Source: an uncultured Actinoplanes sp.
GTDB lineage: Bacteria > Actinomycetota > Actinomycetes > Mycobacteriales > Micromonosporaceae
DNA: 13,130 nt
NCBI RefSeq assembly: GCF_934643405.1
Contig: NZ_CAKUCL010000202.1
Span: forward strand, 1-13,130
Reading direction: 5' to 3'
Part shown: one piece after another, positions 6,895 through 13,130 of the stretch
Position numbering within the stretch: position 1 is the stretch's first letter
How the letters are laid out: every line of letters starts with the position of its first letter
The notes under the pieces: model-generated
Database searches by the model: none
The model's input: the letters and a program-made list of their open reading frames with translations, nothing else
Told to the model about the DNA's origin: nothing
Translations under genes and position numbers: made by a program

Positions 6895-7232
6895 GGTCGG
6901 GGTGTCCTTCCTGATTGCCGGGTCGAGGGGTGTCCTGATCCACGCGTGAACGAGGCGCATTCAGCAAGTGCGATCGGGAGGCTGGCCCGGGTGTGGCGCA
7001 CCGGGGTCGGGGCTGCCGCCGGGACGGTGCGGCGAACAGGGCCGACGCCGGGGGCTCGCGCCGGCTCCGGGTGCGTGTCGGCCGGGCTGTCCTCGTAGGC
7101 GTCTTGCGGCGTCGGCGCTACGCGTGCCGGCACACAGATGGGGCCCGGGCACGACCCGCCGGTCGTGCCCGGACAGACGGTGACGGAGGTCCCGGGGTGC
7201 GCCGTCCGCGCGGATCCGCAGGCTGGGTGTCC
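6895..7232. other. Gene-free stretch of 338 bases
   Basis: It contains the terminator at 7145-7172 and, next to the start of the two-ended winged-helix gene, an imperfect direct repeat of about 21 bases (6895-6916 and 6921-6941). The first copy holds the ribosome binding site. An 80-codon minus-strand frame (6891-7133) ends with an ATGA overlap, but it lacks a ribosome binding site and its last 15 codons are poor, so I did not call it. Confidence 0.5.
7145..7172 (-). terminator. Hairpin terminator after the flavoprotein
   Basis: There is a perfect 12-bp stem (7145-7156 with 7161-7172) closed by a 4-base loop. It sits 60 bases past the stop at 7233 in the direction of transcription. It has no T-run but is the tightest long hairpin in the window and is well placed to end transcription. 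Confidence 0.55.
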
Positions 7233-8216
7233 TTACCGGCGGGGCGCGGGCAGCGTTGCGGCCAGGGCGGCGGTCTTGGTGGCGGTCCGGAACATCGACA
7301 CGGCGTTGGCCCTGATCGTGGCGATGCCCTCTTCGCTTTCCCGGGTAGTGAACCGCAGCCGCGCGTGCGGGCCGACCCGGTATGCCGGGATGTCGTCGTG
7401 TTCGAGCGCGACCACCTCCGCGCCCGGGATCACATAGGAGGAGAAGTGGGATAGCTCCAGTCCGTCGATGACGGTTTCCTGGTAGCCCGTGCACACGATG
7501 ACCAGGTCGTAGGTGCGGCCGTCGACCAGGGCCATGGCGGGTAGCGCGATCGGGCGGGCCCGCCGGGTGAGGACGGTGAGCCGGCGCACCCCGCGACGGT
7601 CGGGGCGCAGGTAGCGGCCGATGGCTTGGTACCGCCCGCGGACCTCGCGCTGCCACTGCTCACACGTCTCCGGCAGCGCTTCGGCGTAGCAGTCGATCGA
7701 GTCGACGGTGTCCAGGGCCGCGGCGGCGACGACCGGTGGGGGTGCGATGCCGAGTAACGACTCGATCGCGCACTTGGCGGAGTCGCCGCCGCCGATGACG
7801 GCGACCCGCCGCACGCCCTGCAGCGGCCACGGGCCGGCCATGCGGCGCATGAACTGGCTGAAGGTGACGATGGTGGTGCCGTTGATGCCCGCGTCGTCCG
7901 GGTCGCCGAGTCCTCGCGCGTCGATGATCCGCCCGGCGCGCACCGGCACGCGGCCGTCGAGGTCGATCTGCACGCCGGTTCCGGCCGGGCCGGCGGCCAG
8001 GACGCGGGCGTCGGTGACGACGTCGGCGAATTGGGCGAGGGTGACCCGGATGACGAACGCCATGTCGGTGTTGGTCTGATATTCGGCCATGGACAGACTG
8101 GCTGCCTGGATCGGGGCGCCGGGAAGATAGTTGAGGCTGGCGCGCTGGTCGCCGGCCAAGCCGGGGTTTCCCGCGCGGTTGCGGGAGTTGAGGTAGAAGG
8201 TGGGCCGGGCGGTCAT
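7233..8216 (-). CDS. C-terminal part of an FAD/NAD(P)-binding oxidoreductase
   Basis: The ORF of 327 residues from ATG 8216 lacks the first Rossmann motif, which lies in the preceding ORF. The conserved flavoprotein sequence also begins upstream of this ATG in the same frame, back to about 8252. Early residues contain FYLNSRNRAG (7-16), a typical substrate/FAD-side loop. A second dinucleotide-binding signature, RRVAVIGGGDSAKCAIESLL (136-155), probably binds NAD(P)H. YDLVIVCTGY (236-245) matches the late ATG-type motif of monooxygenases and thioredoxin-reductase-like enzymes. The substrate cannot be told. Translation could restart through the ATGA overlap, but a protein without its FAD motif would be active only if it pairs with the upstream 120-residue product. 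The end is followed by a 12-bp hairpin (7145-7172). A flavoprotein inside a transfer gene cluster is unusual. Confidence 0.8.
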   Translation of the reverse strand: MTARPTFYLNSRNRAGNPGLAGDQRASLNYLPGAPIQAASLSMAEYQTNTDMAFVIRVTLAQFADVVTDARVLAAGPAGTGVQIDLDGRVPVRAGRIIDARGLGDPDDAGINGTTIVTFSQFMRRMAGPWPLQGVRRVAVIGGGDSAKCAIESLLGIAPPPVVAAAALDTVDSIDCYAEALPETCEQWQREVRGRYQAIGRYLRPDRRGVRRLTVLTRRARPIALPAMALVDGRTYDLVIVCTGYQETVIDGLELSHFSSYVIPGAEVVALEHDDIPAYRVGPHARLRFTTRESEEGIATIRANAVSMFRTATKTAALAATLPAPRR

Positions 8217-8575
8217 GGCGAACGTGCCGCCAGCCCGCTGCTGACGTTCCAAAACCAGGGTCGCCGGTGGCCGGTGAGTACGCGGACGGCGGCGTACACC
8301 GCGGCGTGGAATCCGCTGCCGATGATGACCTCACGCTCGGGGCCGCTGTCGGTCAGGGCGTCCTGCTGGCGTGCTGCGTCCGACCACAGGTCGTCGAGGA
8401 GTAGTTCGGCGAGGTCGCGGGCGCGCGGGTCGAAGGCGATGCCGGCGAGCTGGGCCTGCAGCGGGCTGGCGAACTCGGTCTGCCGGGCCATCACCGCCTG
8501 GAGCCGGGCGGGGTCTGTCTGTTGCCGGGCGGCGGCGGTCAGCAGCGCGGTGATCGGGACGGAGGGGTCGAGCAT
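8213..8575 (-). CDS. N-terminal fragment of an FAD/NAD(P)-binding oxidoreductase (frame broken after residue 108)
   Basis: The ATG at 8575 follows GAAAGGAA with 8 bases between, so the start is secure. The 120-residue product begins with about 80 mostly helical residues. It then shows the dinucleotide-binding signature EVIIGSGFHAAVYAAVRVL (82-100), with G86-x-G88-x-x-A91 as the expected FAD-binding turn. After W107-F108 the reading frame leaves the family pattern and ends with the unconvincing tail WNVSSGLAARSP. In the frame one base back the same DNA reads FLERQQRAGGTFA, which carries the GG-x-F-A block normal after an FAD Rossmann strand, and it continues into the downstream ORF. The TGA at 8213-8215 overlaps the ATG of that ORF (ATGA). 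The ancestral gene was almost certainly one of roughly 450 residues. The break may be a real mutation, a sequencing deletion or a split gene. Confidence 0.75.
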   Translation of the reverse strand: MLDPSVPITALLTAAARQQTDPARLQAVMARQTEFASPLQAQLAGIAFDPRARDLAELLLDDLWSDAARQQDALTDSGPEREVIIGSGFHAAVYAAVRVLTGHRRPWFWNVSSGLAARSP

Positions 8576-9003
8576 GACGTCGGTTCCTTTCTTCGGATCC
8601 GGGTAGCCGTGCTCGGCCGTGCACCACCCCGGTACCTCCGGGGCTGCGGCACGCGGCCAGGCGCGGTTCCCGGAGGGCTTCGAGCAGGTGTGGTGGGTGG
8701 TTGGCGACGTAGTCGTGCGGTGCAGGCGCGTGCAGGAAAACGGGTCCGGGGCCTGGCAGGGACCTGCGCCGGGCAGATGACTGGACCGTGTGGTTGGTTG
8801 CACTGGGCCTTGGCGGCCACGGGTCGGTGGAAGAGGGAAAGGGCGGCCTGTTTCGCGGGCCGAGCTGGTGCGCGCGCCCCGGCCCGAGGCGCCGGCGGTG
8901 CCGCGTGGGTACGTCGGTGGTGCGTCGTGGGCTCGGGGCTGCCCGCCGCGGCTGCGTGGGCGAGGGCGGGCAGTCCCGGGGCCGATTGCCGGCGGGAAGG
9001 GGG
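8576..9003. other. Gene-free stretch of 428 bases
   Basis: This lies between the 259-residue gene and the flavoprotein. It holds the hairpin at 8939-8973, an 8-bp palindrome CGGATCCG at 8594-8601 just upstream of the GAAAGGAA site, and a coding-like minus-strand frame at about 8630-8741 that has no start codon. No gene can be supported. Confidence 0.5.
8939..8973 (-). terminator. Possible hairpin terminator after the 259-residue gene
   Basis: A perfect 9-bp stem (8939-8947 with 8965-8973) and a 17-base loop begin 30 bases after the TAA at 9004. There is no T-run. At this G/C content a stem of this length can occur by chance. Confidence 0.35.
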
Positions 9004-9783
9004 TTAGAAGGTGATCGCGAGCAGCCGTTGGCTGGGCTCGATGGTGTTCAGGTAGCGGCCAGCTTGCTCGAGGTAGGTCACCCGGTGGGCGAGGGCGTCG
9101 CTGGCCGGGGTGAGTTTGTGCCCGTCGGCGGTGAGCAGCGCATCGGCGCAGACCGCGGTGGTGGCGTGGAAGTGCTGGTAGGCCATGGGGCCTGCCTGGA
9201 ACACCTCCACCTCGGGGAGGGGCAGGTGGGTGGTGCCGTAGCCGGCCGCGTTGTGCATCCGCATGGCGTTGATGCGCGGCTGGTTCCAGAAGTCCGCGGC
9301 CGCGCGGTCCTGCGGGTAGGTGGCGGGGTCGGCCAGGTGCCGGCTCTGGAACACCTGCCATAGGTGGGCGGGGCGGGTGCCGTGCACGACCTGCTGCCAG
9401 ATCTGGTGGCGTACGCCCGCGGCGATCGCGGCGGCGTGGCGCAGGCCGTCGAGGTCGAGCAGCTTGACCGGTCCGCCGGCGCACGGCGCCGGGCGGCCCT
9501 TGCGCAGGCCGATCAGCTGGGCGGGTTGCCACAGCCACAGGTCGGGCTTGGCCCAGAACCGCGGCTGCAGGGTTCCGGTCACGCCGAAGTGCCGGTGGAG
9601 CGCGGTGGCGGTCAAGGCCTGGGCGGGGAGCCCGTCGGGCAGGCAGATGACCATCGAGGTGATCGTCGCGGCGGGTGTCGCCACAGCAGCGGCCGAGGCG
9701 GCGGTGGTGGCCTTGCGGGCTGCGACGGCGGGGACGCGGCTGCCGAACCGGGTCAGCGGCGTCGCTGTGTTGAGACCAGTCAT
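9004..9783 (-). CDS. Hypothetical protein, 259 residues
   Basis: I do not recognise a family. The ATG at 9783 is supported by GAGAGGA (9790-9796), 6 bases upstream. The first 50 residues are rich in Ala and Thr with scattered Arg/Lys. They do not form a proper signal peptide or a membrane helix of normal length. The remainder is rich in His, Trp and Gln. Motifs include QPRFWAKPDLWLWQP near 94-108, RHQIWQQVVHGTRPAHLWQV near 145-164, FWNQPRINAMRMHNAAGYGT near 186-205 and GPMAYQHFHATTAV near 218-231. The aromatic and His-rich blocks with strong third-position G/C suggest a conserved folded domain. It sits between the replication-relaxation gene and the flavoprotein, and a part in DNA processing or transfer is only a guess. 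The stop is TAA, with a possible hairpin terminator about 30 bases further. Confidence 0.75.
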   Translation of the reverse strand: MTGLNTATPLTRFGSRVPAVAARKATTAASAAAVATPAATITSMVICLPDGLPAQALTATALHRHFGVTGTLQPRFWAKPDLWLWQPAQLIGLRKGRPAPCAGGPVKLLDLDGLRHAAAIAAGVRHQIWQQVVHGTRPAHLWQVFQSRHLADPATYPQDRAAADFWNQPRINAMRMHNAAGYGTTHLPLPEVEVFQAGPMAYQHFHATTAVCADALLTADGHKLTPASDALAHRVTYLEQAGRYLNTIEPSQRLLAITF

Positions 9784-10058
9784 GCGGGGTCCTCTCGTGT
9801 GGGCGCGCTGAGGGCGCGCAGCAGTGACCGGCCCATCGGGTGCATGGGTCGGGTCAGCGATGAACGGGGATGGTCAGCGGTGGTGCTTGATGGTCGCGGT
9901 GCGACCTCGGGGTCGCCGCGCGGTGCGCGACGCCGACCGGCCGTCAAGCGGCGGGTGGGCGAAGCACACCGAACGGGTGCGGCGAGAGGTTCCCGATGGT
10001 GGGACCGGACCGGGTGAAGCGATATGACGTGGTGTTGCCAGCGACGGTAGCGGCCGGA

Positions 10059-10170
10059 TCTGACAGTCCCGTCCTCGTTCGTGATCGTCAGAAGGGTGGG
10101 TGAGCTGCGCTGTCAGACTTCCGGCGGTGCCGTGTCAGATGTGGGTGAGATGCGGGCTTTCTGACACGGC
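10059..10170. repeat. Cluster of TGTCAGA/TCTGACA heptamers with direct and inverted repeats
   Basis: TCTGACA occurs at 10059-10065 and 10160-10166, and TGTCAGA at 10111-10117 and 10133-10139. A shorter GTCAGA occurs at 10087-10092. Two copies sit in a perfect 11-bp inverted repeat, GCCGTGTCAGA (10129-10139) and TCTGACACGGC (10160-10170). Two copies are followed by the same GTGGGTGAG (10096-10104 and 10141-10149), making a partial direct repeat 45-47 bases apart. This is more structure than a plain terminator needs. It could be an operator, an iteron set or part of a transfer origin, and lies just beyond the replication-relaxation gene. Confidence 0.6.
10129..10170 (-). terminator. Possible hairpin terminator after the replication-relaxation gene
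   Basis: The 11-bp perfect inverted repeat has a 20-base loop and starts 29 bases after the stop at 10200. There is no T-run, which is usual for high-GC actinobacteria. Because its arms are members of the heptamer cluster, a protein-binding role is an equally good reading. Confidence 0.35.
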
Positions 10171-10199
10171 GTGGTGGGTGCTTGGCCGGGCGCAGCCGT

Positions 10200-11102
10200 T
10201 CACCGGATCGTTTCGTGGCCGGTGAAGCGGTGCGGGTTGGTGGCGGGGTTGTCCGGGCCGTGGTCGCTGGGCAGCTCGTGCAGCCATCGCCGCAGCCGCG
10301 GCTGGGCGGTCAGCGTCCAGGCGGGTCCGGCGGGATGCTCGCCGTGCACGCCGGTGGCGACCGGCATGGCGGTCGGCACCCCGGACAGCGCGTCGAGCAG
10401 GTGCTGTTCGCGGCGCCGGCCGGGCACCCGCAGCAGCACCGGGTAGCGGGGGCCGTAGGCGGCGAGCTGCTCGTAGCCGCGCAGCTTCTTCAGCACGGTG
10501 CGCAGGGGTTCGGTGCCGTTGTCGTGCTCGAGGAAGAAGCCGACCTCGCGGCCGCCCGCGATCCAGACGCCGTGTCCGTCGGGCTGCACGCCGGCGCGGG
10601 CGAACACTGCGGTGGTGTGCTGTTCGGACCACCAGCGTGCCAGCTGCACGCCGGGGTCGGTGCGGGCGTAGGCGGCCAGGTCGATGAACAGCTGGTTGGT
10701 GCCCAGCAGGTGGGCGAGCCGGCGGCTGCCGATGATGCGTTCGGTGCGTTCGATCGCGGTGCGCGGGGCGCGCGCGTCGGGCCGGTTGGGGTTGTTGAAC
10801 TGCGTCGGGTACACCATCGCGCCCAGCGGGCCGAGGGTGTACAGGTGGTGCCGGCCTGCGGTGGTGGTGTCGACGAATCGGCTGACCGCCTCCAGCTGGT
10901 GCAGCACGGCCAGGCGCAGCCGGGCCGAGCGTGGTGAGGCGAACAGCGCGGCCGCGATCTGGTCGGCGCAGAGCACATAGTGTTCGGCGAGCCAGTCCAG
11001 CAGCTGGTGGTCGCGAGGGGTCAGCCGGCGCAGCCGGTCGAGGCGGGCCTGCCGGGCGGAGCGGCGGCGAGGATCGGACGGATCAGACGGTGTGGTGGGC
11101 AC
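10200..11102 (-). CDS. Replication-relaxation family protein
   Basis: I chose the GTG at 11102 because AGGAG (11111-11115) sits 8 bases upstream. This gives 300 residues. The longer frame to 11186 would have to translate through a 7-bp hairpin and has poor codon use. Residues 20-100 form a basic winged-helix region, with LTPRDHQLLDWLAEHYVLCA followed by DQIAAALF and SARLRLAVLHQL. Further on is a motif E192-x-D194-x-G-T with K205 and K206 and then a Tyr (GTEPLRTVLKKLRGY). This spacing recalls PD-(D/E)XK nuclease-like cores, which is my inference and not an established activity. The overall pattern matches the actinobacterial 'replication-relaxation' family, which is commonly found on plasmids and integrative elements next to coupling ATPases, as here. 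The biochemical role of the family is poorly defined. The stop is followed after 30 bases by an 11-bp inverted repeat. Confidence 0.85.
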   Translation of the reverse strand: MPTTPSDPSDPRRRSARQARLDRLRRLTPRDHQLLDWLAEHYVLCADQIAAALFASPRSARLRLAVLHQLEAVSRFVDTTTAGRHHLYTLGPLGAMVYPTQFNNPNRPDARAPRTAIERTERIIGSRRLAHLLGTNQLFIDLAAYARTDPGVQLARWWSEQHTTAVFARAGVQPDGHGVWIAGGREVGFFLEHDNGTEPLRTVLKKLRGYEQLAAYGPRYPVLLRVPGRRREQHLLDALSGVPTAMPVATGVHGEHPAGPAWTLTAQPRLRRWLHELPSDHGPDNPATNPHRFTGHETIR

Positions 11103-11130
11103 GGTGGATGCTCCTAGCGGAAGAGGACGT

Positions 11131-11148
11131 CCCTCCCGGTGGGGAGGG
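11131..11148 (-). promoter_or_regulatory. 7-bp hairpin in the replication-relaxation gene leader
   Basis: CCCTCCC (11131-11137) pairs with GGGAGGG (11142-11148) around a 4-base loop, 15 bases before the AGGAG site. The 246 bases between the coupling ATPase and this gene hold nothing else clear. Confidence 0.35.
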
Positions 11149-11348
11149 TGTCGGGAAACGGTGAGCCGGTTGCCAGCCGCGGACACGGCCGGTGTGCAGC
11201 AGGAACCACCGCGGCCGGCGGGTCTGTCCGGGCGGCCGGGGTGAGCAGTGGTGAAGGGCTGGTGAAGAGCCGGCGGAAAGGGTCACGGAAGACCGCGGAA
11301 GAGCGGTGGCAGATCTGTCGGTCTCTGTCACCGGGCTGGCGCGGCGGC

Positions 11349-13130
11349 TCAGGTTTTCGGCGGCGCGCCGCTGCCGGTGCGGGCGCGCCGGTTGTCGTGG
11401 GGTCGGGTCGATAGCCGGTCGACGAGCTCGTCGATGGCGCTGGTGTCCTGAGCGGGCACCTTCGCCGCGGCGGCCTGCCGGATCGCGGTGGCCTGCCCGA
11501 TGACGGGTTTCGGGGGCCGGGTCTTGAGGGTGAACGCCGGGGTGTGCCGGCCGGCGACGACCAGCCGGCCCGCGGCGGTGTAGGCGTCCAGGTGGGTCAG
11601 GTCGTGCTCGTCGAGTTCCGGGAGGGTGTGGCGGGCCAGCACGCGCGCGTCTTCCGGCGCCACCGAGAAATAGATCTTGTTGCGGGCGTTCGCGGACGCC
11701 GCGGCGAGCAGATCCTTCGGGAACTGGGCCAGGTCCTGATGCGCGAGCACCATCGACAGCCGGTATTTACGCGCCTCGGCCAGCATCGTGTCGAGGCTGT
11801 TGGCCAGGGTCAGGAAGTTCTGGCATTCGTCGATGATCAGGGTGGCGTCGCGGCGTTTCTCGGCCGGGATGCCGGCGCGGGCGGTGGCCGCCTGCCACAC
11901 CTGAGCCAGCACCAGCGAGCCCAGCAGCTTGCTGGTGTCCTCGCCGAGCTGGCCTTTGGGGATCCGCACGAGCAGGGCACCGCCGTCGAGGACGGTGCTC
12001 ATGTCGAAGCTGGACGTCGGGTAGCGCATGGTGCGTTTGACGAAGTCGCGCAGCAGAAACGCGCGTAGCCGGGCCAGGACCGGGCCGATGACCTGCGAGC
12101 GCAGCGCCGGGTTCAGCTCGTCGTACCACTGCCAGAACCCGGACAGGCCGGCCGGGTCGTCGAGGCCGACGGTCATCGCCGAGCGGAACTGCGCCGAGTT
12201 GAGCAGCGGTGGGATGTGCTGCAGGGTCACGTTGGCGTGGCGCAGCAGGGTCAGGCAGGCCACGCGCATGACGTCGTCCATCCGCGGCCCCCAGGCTTTG
12301 GCGAAGATGGTGCCGAAGATGGAGACGAGGTTGTCGACGACCAGGTCCGGGTCGTCGCCGGACAGCGGGTTCAGCGTCGGCGGGTTGGGCTGGTCGGGGT
12401 CGAACAGCACCACCCGGTCGGCCACGCCGGTCGGGAGCCGGTCGAGGATGTCGGTGACCATGTCGCCGTGCGGGTCGATCACCACGGTGCCGCGGCCGGC
12501 GGTGATGTCGTCGACCGCCAGGTTGACCAGCAGGGTGGTCTTGCCGGAGCCGGTCGCGCCGACCACGTGCAGGTGGTAGCGGGCGTCAGAGACGGCCAGG
12601 GCGACGGCGTGTCCGCCGACCTCGGCGTCGCCGAGCACCTTGGTCCCCCGGCCTCCGGTGGGTATTGCCACCGGCGGCGGCATCGGCTTCGCCCTGGCCC
12701 GGTCCAGCCCGGGGACGGCCAGATCTTGGGGCAGTGCGGCCAGCACCGCCAGCTCCGGGGTGCAGGTCAGGAACCCGGCGCCGAGCCGGCGGGTGGCCAG
12801 CACGGCCACCGGTCCGCTCATCCGGGCCCGGTGGGCCAGGGTGTTGCGGGCGGCGTAGACGGCGAACGACGAGGCGATGGCGTCCGCGACGCCGCGCAGC
12901 CGCGGATACGGGTCGCTGCCCTGCCGGCGGTCGTCTTTGGCGATCGCGTAGCGGATGCCGATGCTCCACAGCGGGTGGGCGGTCTTGTCGAGGATCGCCC
13001 GCACGTCGCGTTCCACCCCGGGGTCCCGGCGCCCGGCGGCCGGCCCGGCGGGGCGGTTGGGTGTGGTGCGGCCGGGCAGGACCAGTTCGAGCGCCCAGAG
13101 CAGTGGTGCGGCCGGGTTGATCGCCGGCAC
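11349..13130 (-). CDS. Conjugative coupling-type ATPase (VirD4/TraG/HerA-like), 5' end at or beyond window edge
   Basis: This is probably the inner-membrane ATPase that feeds DNA into a type IV secretion channel. In the 593 residues visible there is a Walker A motif GATGSGKTT near 191-199, a DPHGD motif at 219-223 just after the first core strand, and a Walker B strand LIIDEC near 431-436. The stretch RKYRLSMVLAHQDLAQFPKD that follows is typical of TraG/TraD/HerA-type pumps. The C-terminal tail after about 540 is basic and low in complexity. The first codon in the window is GTG, at the very edge, and nothing upstream can be seen. The true start, and any N-terminal membrane helices, may therefore lie outside. 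The stop is TGA at 11349-11351. The next gene starts 246 bases further on. Family membership is clear; the assignment to conjugation rather than another HerA-like role rests on the neighbours. Confidence 0.9.
   Translation of the reverse strand: MPAINPAAPLLWALELVLPGRTTPNRPAGPAAGRRDPGVERDVRAILDKTAHPLWSIGIRYAIAKDDRRQGSDPYPRLRGVADAIASSFAVYAARNTLAHRARMSGPVAVLATRRLGAGFLTCTPELAVLAALPQDLAVPGLDRARAKPMPPPVAIPTGGRGTKVLGDAEVGGHAVALAVSDARYHLHVVGATGSGKTTLLVNLAVDDITAGRGTVVIDPHGDMVTDILDRLPTGVADRVVLFDPDQPNPPTLNPLSGDDPDLVVDNLVSIFGTIFAKAWGPRMDDVMRVACLTLLRHANVTLQHIPPLLNSAQFRSAMTVGLDDPAGLSGFWQWYDELNPALRSQVIGPVLARLRAFLLRDFVKRTMRYPTSSFDMSTVLDGGALLVRIPKGQLGEDTSKLLGSLVLAQVWQAATARAGIPAEKRRDATLIIDECQNFLTLANSLDTMLAEARKYRLSMVLAHQDLAQFPKDLLAAASANARNKIYFSVAPEDARVLARHTLPELDEHDLTHLDAYTAAGRLVVAGRHTPAFTLKTRPPKPVIGQATAIRQAAAAKVPAQDTSAIDELVDRLSTRPHDNRRARTGSGAPPKT

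Larger units (their letters stand above)
9784..10199. other. Gene-free stretch of 416 bases
   Basis: No frame on either strand has a start site, good codon use and protein-like sequence. It contains the heptamer cluster (10059-10170) and a set of three alternating arms, GGTCGC (9892-9897), GCGACC (9901-9906) and GGTCGC (9911-9916). It also holds a small GCGCGC hairpin (9803-9808 with 9814-9819), six bases from the ribosome binding site of the next gene. It probably carries the promoter of the 259-residue gene; I cannot pick out convincing -35/-10 boxes. Confidence 0.6.

Noticed and set aside
6891..7133. 80-codon minus-strand ORF ending in an ATGA overlap with the two-ended winged-helix gene
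   Set aside because: The GTG start has no ribosome binding site, the last 15 codons are rare types, and the next gene has its own site. The overlap alone is not enough.
8245..8262. Programmed -1 frameshifting at the flavoprotein break
   Set aside because: The in-frame codons TGG TTT TGG do not form an X-XXY-YYZ slippery site, and I see no clear downstream stimulatory stem. A lost base is simpler.
8213..9538. Full 441-codon minus-strand frame that includes the 120-residue flavoprotein fragment
   Set aside because: Upstream of ATG 8575 the frame crosses the 259-residue gene out of frame and reads as Pro/Arg-rich filler; the ATG at 8575 has a strong ribosome binding site.
10059..10170. CRISPR array
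   Set aside because: The repeats are 7 bases, occur in both orientations and at uneven spacing, and no cas gene is present.
10200..11186. Longer start of the replication-relaxation protein at 11186
   Set aside because: The extra 28 residues have weak codon bias, cover a hairpin, and the GTG at 11102 has AGGAG at the right distance.
1..13130. tRNA or rRNA genes, insertion sequences, integrase or attachment sites
   Set aside because: I saw no tRNA-like cloverleaf arms, no transposase or integrase motifs and no terminal repeats. The ends of the element must lie outside the window.

Overview
The window is very GC-rich DNA, roughly 70% or more by eye, with strong G/C preference at third codon positions and Shine-Dalgarno-led ATG/GTG starts. 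This points to an actinomycete. A Micromonosporaceae or Pseudonocardiaceae host is a reasonable guess, but the sequence alone does not fix it. Every gene I can support lies on the minus strand, so transcription runs from position 13130 towards 1. Both ends cut through genes.

In transcription order: (1) 11349-13130, a conjugative coupling-type ATPase (VirD4/TraG/HerA-like), 5' end outside or exactly at the window edge; (2) 10200-11102, a replication-relaxation family protein with an N-terminal winged helix; (3) 9784-10199, a gene-free stretch carrying a cluster of TGTCAGA/TCTGACA heptamers and an 11-bp inverted repeat; (4) 9004-9783, an unrecognised 259-residue protein; (5) 7233-8575, an FAD/NAD(P)-binding oxidoreductase split into two ORFs by a frame change, joined by an ATGA overlap; (6) 5992-6894, a protein with winged helices at both ends and a long disordered middle; (7) 5253-5891, a single-pass membrane diguanylate cyclase whose leader can fold into two abutting hairpins, one covering the ribosome binding site; (8) 4462-4904, a small beta-rich protein with a frame change near its start; (9) 2522-4336, a membrane-anchored lytic transglycosylase plus M23 endopeptidase whose frame runs without a stop into a second, probably separate, 178-residue protein; (10) 916-2256, a winged-helix plus MoxR/CobS-like AAA+ ATPase; (11) 1-898, an HExxH protein resembling CobT/VWA-type partners of such ATPases, 3' end outside the window.

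The coupling ATPase, the replication-relaxation protein and the two-domain wall hydrolase are typical of an actinobacterial conjugative plasmid or integrative conjugative element. I read the window as part of such an element, although no relaxase, VirB4, integrase or attachment site is visible here. Linking DNA transfer to a c-di-GMP synthase, a flavoprotein and an AAA+/HExxH pair is the most unusual aspect of the locus.

Three or four genes show frame problems (8250, 4855, 3060-3150, 5253). They could be sequencing indels, decay of a dying element, or less likely recoding. This question should be settled before building on the annotation.
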